Part shown: piece by piece, positions 1-8,534 of the stretch | Layout: each line of letters opens with the position of its first letter | Numbering within the stretch: the stretch's first letter is position 1 | Assembly: GCF_030140925.1 (NCBI RefSeq) | Contig: NZ_JARBWD010000001.1 | Coordinates: 2,108,001-2,172,000 of the forward strand | Length of the DNA: 64,000 nt | Origin: Parerythrobacter aestuarii | GTDB lineage: Bacteria; Pseudomonadota; Alphaproteobacteria; Sphingomonadales; Sphingomonadaceae | Reading direction: 5' to 3' | The notes under the pieces: model-generated | Seen by the model: only the letters and a program-made list of their open reading frames with translations | Told to the model about the DNA's origin: nothing | Database searches by the model: none | Made by a program: the position numbers and the translations under genes

Positions 1-290
1 ACGCCGTCGGTTGGGCTCGACGAGGACCGTCGGGGACGATCGGCACCAACCGACCCGATGGCTATTCCGTCATTGAAAAGATTGTCGAAGACAGCGAATC
101 GGGCGCACTCGGCAATGGCGGAAAGAAGGGGCGTGAGGGCTTCGATGCGCTGGCGGCCGAACGCGGGCTGGACGTCGTGACCTTCCGGGACTGGAAAAAG
201 ATCGAGGAAGCCGAAGAAGCCGCAGCTCGCGACGGTGCCCCGCGCGAGAAATTCGTCGATGTCGCCAGCATGATTGCGGCGCGGAAATGA
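1..290 (+). CDS. ferredoxin/adrenodoxin-type NADP reductase, C-terminal part
   Basis: This is the 3' end of a gene that begins before the window; the reading frame is open from base 3 to the TGA at 288-290. The visible protein starts AVGWARRGPSGTIGTN, the NADP/FAD-contact motif of the adrenodoxin reductase / FprA family of flavoprotein ferredoxin-NADP reductases, and continues into the usual C-terminal helix with a late DVVTFRDW segment. Enzymes of this family pass electrons between NADPH and ferredoxins in the cytoplasm. About 95 residues are visible, so only the C-terminal quarter is present. It is cut by the window edge, not broken. Confidence 0.85.
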   Translation, partial: AVGWARRGPSGTIGTNRPDGYSVIEKIVEDSESGALGNGGKKGREGFDALAAERGLDVVTFRDWKKIEEAEEAAARDGAPREKFVDVASMIAARK

Positions 291-443
291 GCACGGCCAT
301 GAATACGTAGCCCGCAGGCCCTTTCGCCCTACCCTGCCCCTAGGTCGCGATGGCCAAGCGCTGGAGGATTTTGCTAAAGGGCCGCATTAGATTCTCACGC
401 CCGCGCGCAATCGCTGCAGGCGCAAGACAAGGAGAGCCCGAAG

Positions 444-2129
444 ATGGCCGTAGAATTCGAAGATGAAGCCGCTCAGTACACCACCGCGCTCGGCCCGCTC
501 GTTGGCCTGACGCGCGAGGATATTTTCGGCGCCGTCGCCGTCCTGCTGCGCGAAACCGCTTCCGACCCCCAGCGTCTGATGCGCCATGGGCAGGAAATGG
601 GCAGCGACATGATCAAGATCATGACCGGCAAGAGCGAGCTTGCGCCCAATCCGCGTGACAAGCGTTTTATGGACCCGGCCTGGCAATACAATCCGTTCAT
701 GCGCGCCGGGATGCAGTATTACCTTGCCGTGCAGAAAGGCATGTCGAAATGGCTCGAGGAGCTTGAGCTGGACGAACTGGAGAAGGACCGTGCCCGGTTC
801 ATCTCCAACATCATCATTGACGGGCTCGCCCCCACCAACACGCTGATGGGCAACCCGACCGCCCAGAAGCGGTTGATCGACAGCGGCGGGCTCAGCCTGA
901 TCAAGGGTCTCAAGAACGCTTACACCGACCTGACCCAGAACAAGGGCATGGTGAGCCAGGTCGACAAGCGTCCGTTCAAGCTGGGCGAAAATGTCGCCAC
1001 CTCCAAAGGCTCGGTCGTGCTGCGGACGGACATGATGGAGCTGGTCCATTACGCTCCGACCACCGACGAGGTCTACGAGATCCCGCAGCTGACGATCCCG
1101 CCGCAGATCAACAAGATGTACATCAACGACCTCTCGCCAGAGAAGTCGGTCGTGAAGTACCAGCTCGACAATGGCGTCCAGACCTTTGTCATCAGCTGGC
1201 GCAATCCGTCGAAGGAACAGGGCCATTGGGACATGGCCGACTATGTCCGTTCCTGCCGCGAAGCGATGGAGGCGGTCAGCGCCATCACCGGCTCCAAGAA
1301 GGTCAATGTCTCGGCCGGTTGTTCGGGCGGGCAGACCGCAACCATGCTGGCCAGCAAGATGGCCAGCGACAAGGATGATTTGCTTGGCGCGCTCACATTG
1401 ATGGTGTGCGTGCTGCACCCCAAACAGAACGATATCGAAGCCGGCTCACTGATCAGCCAGAACGGCCTGGAACTCGCACGTCGTCGCGCAGCCAAGAAGG
1501 GCATCATCAAGGGCGACGACCTCGCCCGCGGCTTCGCCTGGCTGCGACCCAACGACCTGATCTGGAACTACGTCATCAACAACTACCTGCTGGGCGACGA
1601 TCCGCCTGCGTTCGACGTGCTGTTCTGGAATGCCGACGCAACCAACCTCTCAGCCGCACTGATGGGCGATTTCCTGACCATTTTCGAGACGCTGGCCTTC
1701 ACCAAGAAAGGCGAAGTCGAGATGTGCGATCACAAGATCGATCTCAGCAAGGTGAAGAGCGACCTCTTCATCCTTGGCGGCGTGACCGACCACATCACGC
1801 CGTGGAAGGCGACCTACCGTTCGACGCAGCTGTTCGGGTCGAAGGACATCACCTACGTCCTCTCGCATTCGGGCCACATGCAGGCGATCCTCAACCCGCC
1901 GGGCAACCCCAAGGCGCGCTACTACCTCAACAACGGCAAGAAGCTGCCGGCAACCGCCGACGAATGGCAGGCCGGGGCTGAGGAAATGGCCGGCAGCTGG
2001 TGGCCCTACTGGATGGAATGGGTGCAAAAGCGCAGTGGCAAGAAACACGCGGCACCCAAGGAACTGGGGAATGCGGAGTACAAACCGCTGGACCCGGCCC
2101 CCGGTCTCTACGTAGTGGAGGAGGTCTAA
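444..2129 (+). CDS. phaC: poly(3-hydroxyalkanoate) synthase, medium-chain (class II-like)
   Basis: A 561-residue PHA synthase that polymerises (R)-3-hydroxyacyl-CoA into storage polyester at the surface of cytoplasmic granules. The lipase-like box AGCSGG holds the nucleophile Cys293; the rest of the triad is Asp449 in GGVTDH and His478 in SHSGHM. Length and triad spacing match the Pseudomonas class II enzymes, which also have CSGG; class I enzymes usually have CVGG. The start is an ATG with AAGGAG about 10 bases upstream. A matching depolymerase follows 40 bases later on the same strand, the Pseudomonas-like phaC-phaZ order. No phasin or phaD regulator gene lies in the window. The family assignment is secure; the medium-chain preference is inferred. 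Confidence 0.93.
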   Translation: MAVEFEDEAAQYTTALGPLVGLTREDIFGAVAVLLRETASDPQRLMRHGQEMGSDMIKIMTGKSELAPNPRDKRFMDPAWQYNPFMRAGMQYYLAVQKGMSKWLEELELDELEKDRARFISNIIIDGLAPTNTLMGNPTAQKRLIDSGGLSLIKGLKNAYTDLTQNKGMVSQVDKRPFKLGENVATSKGSVVLRTDMMELVHYAPTTDEVYEIPQLTIPPQINKMYINDLSPEKSVVKYQLDNGVQTFVISWRNPSKEQGHWDMADYVRSCREAMEAVSAITGSKKVNVSAGCSGGQTATMLASKMASDKDDLLGALTLMVCVLHPKQNDIEAGSLISQNGLELARRRAAKKGIIKGDDLARGFAWLRPNDLIWNYVINNYLLGDDPPAFDVLFWNADATNLSAALMGDFLTIFETLAFTKKGEVEMCDHKIDLSKVKSDLFILGGVTDHITPWKATYRSTQLFGSKDITYVLSHSGHMQAILNPPGNPKARYYLNNGKKLPATADEWQAGAEEMAGSWWPYWMEWVQKRSGKKHAAPKELGNAEYKPLDPAPGLYVVEEV

Positions 2130-2169
2130 CCGGTCCGGCTCCCTGCCGGGCTGCGCAGGGGGATCGAAA

Positions 2170-3024
2170 TTGACGAAGAAGCAGGAACTTACCGCCGATA
2201 TCTCGATGGTAGAAGTCGGTGGACGGACATTGCGGGTGGCAGCCTGGCGGCTCGATGAGCCGTCCGATCACCCGCCGGTCCTGTTCTTCAATGGCATTGG
2301 CGCCAATATCGAGGCGGTCGCCCCGCTGGCCGAAGCGCTCGACGATCGCGGCTTCATCATGTTCGACATGCCCGGGGTCGGGGAATCGCCTGATCCGGTC
2401 GTGCCCTACAATCCCTTCACCATGAGCTGGACCACCGCCAGCCTGCTCGACAAGTATGGCATCGAGATGGTCGACGTGGTCGGCATCAGCTGGGGCGGCG
2501 CGATGGCGCAGCATTTCGCGCTCCAGCACGGCGGGCGCGTGCGCAAGCTGGCGCTGATCGCCACCACTGCGGGCATGCTGATGGTACCGGGCAACCCCGC
2601 CGCCTTCACCAAGATGGCCGACCCGCGCCGCTACATCGACCCCGAATTCATGAACGAGCATTTCGCCACGCTCTATGGCGGCATCGATGCCGATGGCGCG
2701 GAGCATCAGAAGGACAGCCATATTGGCCGCCTCAAGCCACCTTCCCCAAGGGGTTATGTCTACCAGCTGCTATGCATGCTGGGCTGGACCAGCGCCCCTG
2801 CGCTGCCGTTCCTGACCAAGGAAACGCTGATAATGATGGGCGATGACGACCAGATCGTACTGCCCATCAATGGCAAGTTCCTCAACACGTTGATCCCCAA
2901 CAGCCGTCTCTACACCGTCAAGGGTGGCGGGCACCTGTTCCTGCTGACTCATGCCGACGAGAGCATTGCCGAGCTGCGTGGGTTCCTCGATGGGGTCGAG
3001 GCAAACGAAGCCGAAGCTGCCTGA
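2170..3024 (+). CDS. phaZ: intracellular PHA depolymerase (alpha/beta hydrolase)
   Basis: A 284-residue alpha/beta hydrolase that releases 3-hydroxy acids from stored polyester. Ser107 lies in the nucleophile elbow GISWGG, the acid is probably Asp227 in MGDDDQIV, and the base is His255 in GGGHLF. The NGIGAN oxyanion region and SWTTASLLDKYG helix resemble Pseudomonas intracellular medium-chain PhaZ. There is no signal peptide, as expected for a granule-bound enzyme. The start is TTG at 2170, with an AGGGGG ribosome site 7 bases upstream and no better in-frame ATG. Its position just after phaC suggests one mobilisation/synthesis operon. Confidence 0.85.
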   Translation: MTKKQELTADISMVEVGGRTLRVAAWRLDEPSDHPPVLFFNGIGANIEAVAPLAEALDDRGFIMFDMPGVGESPDPVVPYNPFTMSWTTASLLDKYGIEMVDVVGISWGGAMAQHFALQHGGRVRKLALIATTAGMLMVPGNPAAFTKMADPRRYIDPEFMNEHFATLYGGIDADGAEHQKDSHIGRLKPPSPRGYVYQLLCMLGWTSAPALPFLTKETLIMMGDDDQIVLPINGKFLNTLIPNSRLYTVKGGGHLFLLTHADESIAELRGFLDGVEANEAEAA

Positions 3025-3177
3025 CATCCCTGTCGCTCGTCGGTGCAGGTGCGGCATTGAAACCTATTCGCTAGACAGCCGTCTGCGCATGTGACACGCC
3101 TCCGCCCGGAGAGGAGCGTTTGGCCTGGGTGGCGTAGACCATCACCGCGCGCTCGCATTCGGGAGCACGCAACGCCT

Positions 3178-4692
3178 GTGACGGTCACCACCCCTGCGCA
3201 TCATGACGATGCCTTCAACGATCCTCATCATCCGGAAACGACGGCCCGACCCAGTACGGGTATCGGCGGCGCGATGGGCAAGACGGGTTTTGCCTGGGCA
3301 GTCTTCGAATTGGCGCGCAACCCGTACTACATCCTGATCGTCATCTATATTTTCGCGCCCTATTTCGCGCGCGATATCATCGGGGCGGACCTGCTTGCCA
3401 GCGGGACGCTTGACGGGCTGGATCCGGATACCGCGCGCGCCACCGCCAATGCACAAGGCCAGGCCACCATTGCTTCGGTCACCAAATGGGCCGGCTTTAT
3501 CGCGGCCTTGACCGCCCCCTTCCTCGGCGCTGCACTCGATCGCGGCGGACGGCTGAAGCCGATCCTGGCCATTTTCCTGGGTTCGATCGTGACCTGTTCG
3601 GCCCTGCTGTGGTTCGCCATGCCGGGCGGACAGGGGCTGCCGGTCGGCGCAATCATGGCGCTGCTGGTGGTGGCCTATGTCAGCTACACCTATTCCGAAG
3701 TCACCCATAATGCGATGCTGAGCGTGGCGGGGGAGCCCAACCGGCTGGGCATGATTTCGGGCCTCGGTCTTGGCCTCGGTAACCTGGGCGGGGTTCTCAT
3801 CTTTGCCGCGATGGCGCTGCTCTTCATCCTCCCCGGTACGATGCAATGGCCATTTGCAGCACCATTGTTCGGGATCGACCTCGCCAGTTTCGAACATGCC
3901 CGCATCGCCGGCCCCATCTGCGCGGTATGGCTGGCGGTGTTCTCCATTCCGTTCTTCCTCAATGCCCGCGATCCGGGCGTGCCGGGCGCAAGCTGGGCCA
4001 CGGCGGTCAGGACCGGGGCTCGCAGCGTGATCCAGACCTTCCGCGAGGCAACCCGCTATCGCGAGCTGCTCAAATACCTGCTGGCACGCATGTTCTACGC
4101 CGATGGCATGGCGGCCTTGCTGGCGCTGGGTGCGGTCTATGTCGCTCTGTTCCTCGAATGGAATTTCCTGGAAATGCTCTGCTACGCCATCTTCGCCTCG
4201 GCCTGGGCCTTCCTTGGCGGGTTGTTCGGCGGGTGGCTGGAGAACAAGGTCGGCGTGAAATACGCGCTGATCCTTGTCATCTTCGGGATGGTGCTGACTC
4301 TTCTGGTGCAACTGTCCATCACGCAGGAGAGCCTGTTCTTTGGCGCAATCGCCAATTACCAGGTCTGGGACGGGCCCGTTTTCCAGACCCTGTCGGACCT
4401 TGTCTACCTTGGCCTCATCGGCATCGTCGGGGTGACGGCGACGGCGAGCATATCCTCCAGCCGGACCATGCTGGTCGCGCTCGCTCCATCCGGCCGCAGC
4501 GGCGAATTCTTCGGGCTCTATGCCATTGCCGGAACGATCACCGTGTGGATGGGGCCGCTGCTGGTGGAATACTTCACGCTGTGGTCGAACAGCCAGCGCA
4601 TCGGCATGGCGTCGATCTCCATGCTGTTCGTGATCGGGCTGGCGGTGCTGTTCTCGATCAGGATGCCGAGTAGTCCGGCAGCCAGTCACTGA
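3178..4692 (+). CDS. MFS transporter, UMF1/Atg22-like
   Basis: An integral membrane protein of about 504 residues with some twelve hydrophobic segments. The opening FAWAVFELARNPYYI is typical of the UMF1 (Atg22-like) branch of the major facilitator superfamily, whose bacterial substrates are mostly unknown. The start is uncertain: GTG at 3178 has a GGAG 12 bases upstream; ATG at 3274 would remove a hydrophilic leader of 32 residues; a GTG at 3091 gives an implausible Arg-rich leader. The 3' end overlaps the convergent hydrolase gene by 35 bases. It lies between the PHA genes and the catabolic group, so export or uptake of a related metabolite is possible but unproven. Confidence 0.75.
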   Translation: MTVTTPAHHDDAFNDPHHPETTARPSTGIGGAMGKTGFAWAVFELARNPYYILIVIYIFAPYFARDIIGADLLASGTLDGLDPDTARATANAQGQATIASVTKWAGFIAALTAPFLGAALDRGGRLKPILAIFLGSIVTCSALLWFAMPGGQGLPVGAIMALLVVAYVSYTYSEVTHNAMLSVAGEPNRLGMISGLGLGLGNLGGVLIFAAMALLFILPGTMQWPFAAPLFGIDLASFEHARIAGPICAVWLAVFSIPFFLNARDPGVPGASWATAVRTGARSVIQTFREATRYRELLKYLLARMFYADGMAALLALGAVYVALFLEWNFLEMLCYAIFASAWAFLGGLFGGWLENKVGVKYALILVIFGMVLTLLVQLSITQESLFFGAIANYQVWDGPVFQTLSDLVYLGLIGIVGVTATASISSSRTMLVALAPSGRSGEFFGLYAIAGTITVWMGPLLVEYFTLWSNSQRIGMASISMLFVIGLAVLFSIRMPSSPAASH

Positions 4693-5566
4693 GGATCGCG
4701 TTGACCTGGTCTGGCGCATCCTGCTGGACCCAGTGCGAGACTCCCGGCAGCCGCTTCACGGTGATCTGCGGGACCCATTCTTCGGTTCCCTCGGTACACT
4801 TGATGTTGAGCGCGACATCTTCCTCGCCCCACACCAGCAAGGTCGGGATTTCGATGCGCATGTCGCCAACGTCAATGGTATTCCGGCACTGCAGCAAGGC
4901 GCGGTAGTAGTTGAACATCGCCGTCAGAGCGCCGGGCTTGGCCGCAGCACGGCTGTAGACCTCCTGCACTTCGCGCCCGAACCGCTCAGGGTGGCAACTG
5001 GTACGCTGGAAAAGCTGGCCGATCGCCCGGCCCTTGCCGCCGCGCCCCAGCATCTTCTCCGGCAACCATGGCAGCTGGAAGAAGAAGATATACCAGCTCT
5101 TCTTGAACTGCCGCCAATGTTTGATCTCGCGCTGGCCCACGGCAGGATGCGGGACATTCATGATCACCAGCCGCTCCAGCGGGCGCAGCCTCAGGATGGC
5201 AAAGGCCCAGGCCACGATCGCCCCCCAGTCGTGCGCGATGAGAGTGACTTTCGTCGCACCGCTCGCATCGATCAGCGCGGCGAGGTCCTGCGTCAAATGG
5301 TCGAGCGCGTAGCTACGAATGCCCTCAGGCCGCGTGGTTTCCCCATAGCCGCGCATGTTGGGTGCCCATACGCGATAACCCATCTTCGCGAGATGCTGCA
5401 TCTGGTGGCGCCAGCTGTAATGCAGCTCTGGAAAGCCGTGCACGCATAGCGCCAGGTGCTCACCCTCACCCGCTTTTGCGACCTCGAAGGTCAGCCCATT
5501 GGCATCGACCCAGTCGATGGTGATCCCGCTCGCCGCATCGGGCGTCCAGCTTGTCTGCCTCTCCAT
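4658..5566 (-). CDS. alpha/beta hydrolase, epoxide hydrolase-like
   Basis: A 302-residue cytoplasmic alpha/beta hydrolase of the epoxide hydrolase / haloalkane dehalogenase branch. The oxyanion motif is HGFPE (43-47), the nucleophile is Asp113 in HDWGA, the acid is Asp250 in WGEEDVAL and the base is His278 in GVSHW. An Asp nucleophile instead of Ser favours epoxide hydrolysis over ester hydrolysis. Its stop lies inside the last codons of the convergent MFS gene, and its start faces the amidohydrolase gene divergently about 70 bases away. No strong ribosome site is visible before the ATG. The substrate is unknown. Confidence 0.8.
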   Translation of the reverse strand: MERQTSWTPDAASGITIDWVDANGLTFEVAKAGEGEHLALCVHGFPELHYSWRHQMQHLAKMGYRVWAPNMRGYGETTRPEGIRSYALDHLTQDLAALIDASGATKVTLIAHDWGAIVAWAFAILRLRPLERLVIMNVPHPAVGQREIKHWRQFKKSWYIFFFQLPWLPEKMLGRGGKGRAIGQLFQRTSCHPERFGREVQEVYSRAAAKPGALTAMFNYYRALLQCRNTIDVGDMRIEIPTLLVWGEEDVALNIKCTEGTEEWVPQITVKRLPGVSHWVQQDAPDQVNAILSDWLPDYSAS

Positions 5567-5638
5567 ATTTGCGGGCTTACCACCGCCCGATTGTATGTGC
5601 TACATCAGTTGCAAAGAGAAATGGGAGAGGAGAGCACA

Positions 5639-7393
5639 ATGGCCAATTTCGATCTTGTCATCCGTGGCGGAACCATCGTCGACGGGACCGGGGCAGAGCG
5701 CTTCACTGGCGACGTCGCCATCAAGGACGGCCTGATCGCGCAGGTTGGCGAAGTCGCAGGGAGCGGCGCTGAAGAAATCGATGCGACAGGCATGGTCGTC
5801 ACCCCCGGCTTCGTCGATATTCATACCCACTATGATGGCCAGGCCACGTGGGACCAGGAAATGGCCCCCTCCAGCTGGCATGGCGTCACCACGGTGGTGA
5901 TGGGCAATTGCGGCGTCGGCTTTGCGCCCGCCAAGCCCGACAAGCACGAGTGGCTGATCCAGCTGATGGAAGGCGTCGAGGATATTCCGGGCACCGCGCT
6001 GGCCGAAGGCATCACCTGGGAATGGGAGACCTTCCCCGAGTATCTCGACGCGCTTGAGAAAATGCCGCGCACGGTCGATGTCGGCACCCATGTGCCGCAT
6101 GGAGCAGTAAGGGCCTATGTCCTTGAAGAGCGCGAGGAGCCCGGTGCCGTCCCCACCGAAGACGACATCCGCCAGATGGCGCAGATCGTCGAGGACGGCG
6201 TACGCGCTGGCGCGCTGGGCTTTTCGACCAGCCGCACTGTGCTGCACAAGGACGTCAACGGCGTGCTGGTGCCCGGCACCACCGCCACTGCAGAAGAACT
6301 GGTCGAACTCGGTCGGGCAATGGGCCGCGCGGGCCATGGCGTGTTCGAAATGGCCAGCGACCTGCGCCGCGAATGGAACGAGTTCGAGTGGATGGGCAAT
6401 CTGAGCCGCGAGACCGGCCTGCCGGTGACCTTCGCCGCGCTGCAATCGATCGCCAAGGAACAGCCGCTCGACGAGCAGATCAGCAACATGCGCGCCGAGA
6501 ACGACAATGGTGCCAACATCGTCGCGCAGATCGCGCTGCGCGGCAACGGCATCATCATGGCCTGGCAGGGGACCGTGAACCCGTTCGTCCTGCGCCCCAG
6601 CTGGCAGGCGATGGAAGAACTGCCATGGGACGAGAAGAAAGCGAAGCTGCTCGACCCTGCGTTCAAGGCGCAGCTGCTGGCCGAACCCAACGACTATTCC
6701 GAAGTCGCGGAAGACGTGAAGGAAGTCATTTTCGCCCTCACCAACGGCTGGGGCCTGATGTTCGAAATGGATGAGGACTTCGACTACGAACCGCCACAGG
6801 ATGCGACCGTTCAGGCGCGCGGCACCGCATCCGGAGTCGCGCCGCAAGAGTATGCCTATGACATGCTCTGCCGCGATGACGGGAAAGGCTTCATCTACTT
6901 CCCGATCCTCAACTATGCCGATGGCGACCTGGAATTCCTGCTGCCCCTGCAGCACAGCGATGACACGGTGAACTCGCTCTCGGACGGCGGCGCTCATTGC
7001 GGCACCATCTGCGATGCGGCTTCACCTACCTTCATGCTCCAGCACTGGGTCCGTGATCGCAGGCGCGGCGCCACCATCAGCCTCGAGAACGCCATCAAGC
7101 GGCAATGCTGGGACACCGCCAAGCTCTATGGGCTGGAGGATCGCGGCGTGCTCGCGCCCGGCTACCTTGCCGACCTCAATATCATCGACATGGAGCGGCT
7201 CAAGCTCGGCAAGCCATGGCTTGCGTTCGACCTGCCGGCGGGCGGCAAGCGGCTGCTGCAGAAGGCCGATGGCTATGTCGCCACCATCAAGAACGGAACC
7301 ATTACGTTCCGGGACGGTAAATGGACGGGGGCCACGCCGGGCGGACTGATCCGCGGGCCTCAGCGTGTAGAAATGGCAGAGGCAGCAGAATGA
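5639..7393 (+). CDS. N-acyl-D-amino acid deacylase-type amidohydrolase
   Basis: A 584-residue metal-dependent amidohydrolase of the D-aminoacylase type. It opens with the family's beta-sandwich segment ([15 protein letters not shown]), then HTHYDGQ with metal ligands His62 and His64, then GNCGVGFAP with Cys91, the extra ligand seen in D-aminoacylases. SDGGAH near residue 450 carries the catalytic Asp. Family members hydrolyse N-acyl-D-amino acids or related cyclic amides. The ATG at 5639 follows a strong GGAGAGGAG; the frame is open farther upstream but that part does not look coding. The end overlaps the next gene by ATGA, so the two are probably translated together. Confidence 0.85.
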   Translation: MANFDLVIRGGTIVDGTGAERFTGDVAIKDGLIAQVGEVAGSGAEEIDATGMVVTPGFVDIHTHYDGQATWDQEMAPSSWHGVTTVVMGNCGVGFAPAKPDKHEWLIQLMEGVEDIPGTALAEGITWEWETFPEYLDALEKMPRTVDVGTHVPHGAVRAYVLEEREEPGAVPTEDDIRQMAQIVEDGVRAGALGFSTSRTVLHKDVNGVLVPGTTATAEELVELGRAMGRAGHGVFEMASDLRREWNEFEWMGNLSRETGLPVTFAALQSIAKEQPLDEQISNMRAENDNGANIVAQIALRGNGIIMAWQGTVNPFVLRPSWQAMEELPWDEKKAKLLDPAFKAQLLAEPNDYSEVAEDVKEVIFALTNGWGLMFEMDEDFDYEPPQDATVQARGTASGVAPQEYAYDMLCRDDGKGFIYFPILNYADGDLEFLLPLQHSDDTVNSLSDGGAHCGTICDAASPTFMLQHWVRDRRRGATISLENAIKRQCWDTAKLYGLEDRGVLAPGYLADLNIIDMERLKLGKPWLAFDLPAGGKRLLQKADGYVATIKNGTITFRDGKWTGATPGGLIRGPQRVEMAEAAE

Positions 7394-8400
7394 AAGCAAT
7401 CCGCACGGGCGCTCAGCCCTCTTCGCTCGATACCCTCGAATATGTCGATATCGACGAAGCTCCAGCGCCCGGGCCGGGCGAAATCACTGTCCGGCTGAAG
7501 GCGAGCTCGCTCAACTTCCATGACTTTGCCGTGGTGGTCGGGATGATCCCGGCGGCAAAGGGCCGCATCCCGATGTCGGATGGTGCTGGTGAAGTGACTG
7601 CGGTGGGTGAAGGTGTCACCGAGTATGCGGTCGGCGACCATGTCGTCTCGACCTTCTTCCCGAGCTGGCTCGACGGCGCACCGCCAACGACTGCCTTCAC
7701 CGGTGTCCCCGGCGACGGGATTGACGGTTACGCCCGCGAAGCCATCACTGCGCCGACCACCTGGTTCACCAAGGCACCCAAGGGCTACTCCGCCGCACAG
7801 GCCGCGACCCTGACTTGCGCCGGCCTGACAGCGTGGCGCGCGCTGTTTGTCGACAATTCCATCAAGCCCGGCGACATCGTCCTGACGCAGGGCAGCGGCG
7901 GGGTCTCGGTCTTCGCACTGCAATTCGCCAAGATGGCTGGTGCGACCGTCATCTCGACCAGCTCTTCGGGCGAGAAGCTCGATCGGCTCAAGGACCTCGG
8001 GGCAGACCACTTGATCAATTACAAGGAAACCGAAGCCTGGGGTGCGAAGGCACTCGAGCTGACTGGCGGCCGCGGTGTTGATTGCGTGGTTGAAATCGGT
8101 GGTCCGGGTACGCTCGACCAATCGATCATCGCCACCCGTGTCGGCGGGCACATCGCGCTGATCGGGGTGTTGACCGGGATGGCCGGCAATGTCTCGACCG
8201 CGATGCTGATGGGCAAGAACCAACGCCTGCAGGGCCTCACCGTCGGCAGCCGCGCGCAGCAGCTCGACATGATCGCCGCCATCGAAGCCAATGGCATCGC
8301 GCCGGTGATCTCCGATCACTTCCCGCTGCAGGACCTCGCCGCAGCTTTCGCCCACCAGGCAGCGAACAAGCACTTCGGCAAGATCTGCGTCGATATTTGA
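7390..8400 (+). CDS. zinc-independent MDR-family NAD(P)-dependent alcohol dehydrogenase/quinone reductase
   Basis: A 336-residue medium-chain dehydrogenase/reductase. The N-terminal GroES-like half (LKASSLNFHDFAVV) is followed by a Rossmann half with a GSGGVSVFALQFAK nucleotide-binding motif near residue 170. The structural zinc Cys cluster of true alcohol dehydrogenases is absent, as in quinone oxidoreductase relatives. The ATG shares an ATGA overlap with the amidohydrolase stop, indicating one operon and probably one pathway. The substrate cannot be read from the sequence. A paired-hairpin repeat directly downstream may end the transcript. Confidence 0.8.
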   Translation: MKAIRTGAQPSSLDTLEYVDIDEAPAPGPGEITVRLKASSLNFHDFAVVVGMIPAAKGRIPMSDGAGEVTAVGEGVTEYAVGDHVVSTFFPSWLDGAPPTTAFTGVPGDGIDGYAREAITAPTTWFTKAPKGYSAAQAATLTCAGLTAWRALFVDNSIKPGDIVLTQGSGGVSVFALQFAKMAGATVISTSSSGEKLDRLKDLGADHLINYKETEAWGAKALELTGGRGVDCVVEIGGPGTLDQSIIATRVGGHIALIGVLTGMAGNVSTAMLMGKNQRLQGLTVGSRAQQLDMIAAIEANGIAPVISDHFPLQDLAAAFAHQAANKHFGKICVDI

Positions 8401-8428
8401 TCTGACCCACTAACACCCATGCAAAGCC

Positions 8429-8510
8429 CGTTCGGGCTGAGCTTGTCGAAGCCCAGCCATTGCCATTGCGAACGGTGGTGCCTGCCCTTCGACAGGCTCA
8501 GGGCGAACGG
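8429..8510. repeat. paired-hairpin repeat, family B copy 1
   Basis: Two inverted half-elements, each built around TTCGACAGGCTC-like loops. Left half 8429-8455, right half about 8483-8510, joined by an unrelated spacer. The ends CCGTTCG and CGAACGG are complementary. Each half can fold by itself: stem GGGCT/AGCCC on the left, GCCCT/AGGGC on the right, so the stems differ but stay paired. The same family occurs inside trmD at 41965-42040. It lies between two genes running toward each other and may act as a bidirectional terminator or an mRNA-end stabiliser. Confidence 0.85.
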
Positions 8511-8534
8511 GGATGGGCGCTGAGGCCAACAAGC

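Noticed and set aside
3091-3177. Upstream GTG start for the MFS transporter
   Set aside because: It adds an Arg/Pro-rich leader without a ribosome site, unlike family members.
3142-4719. A 525-codon minus-strand frame opposite the MFS transporter
   Set aside because: Hydrophilic Gln/Arg/Asp-rich translation; a complement artefact of the membrane protein gene.
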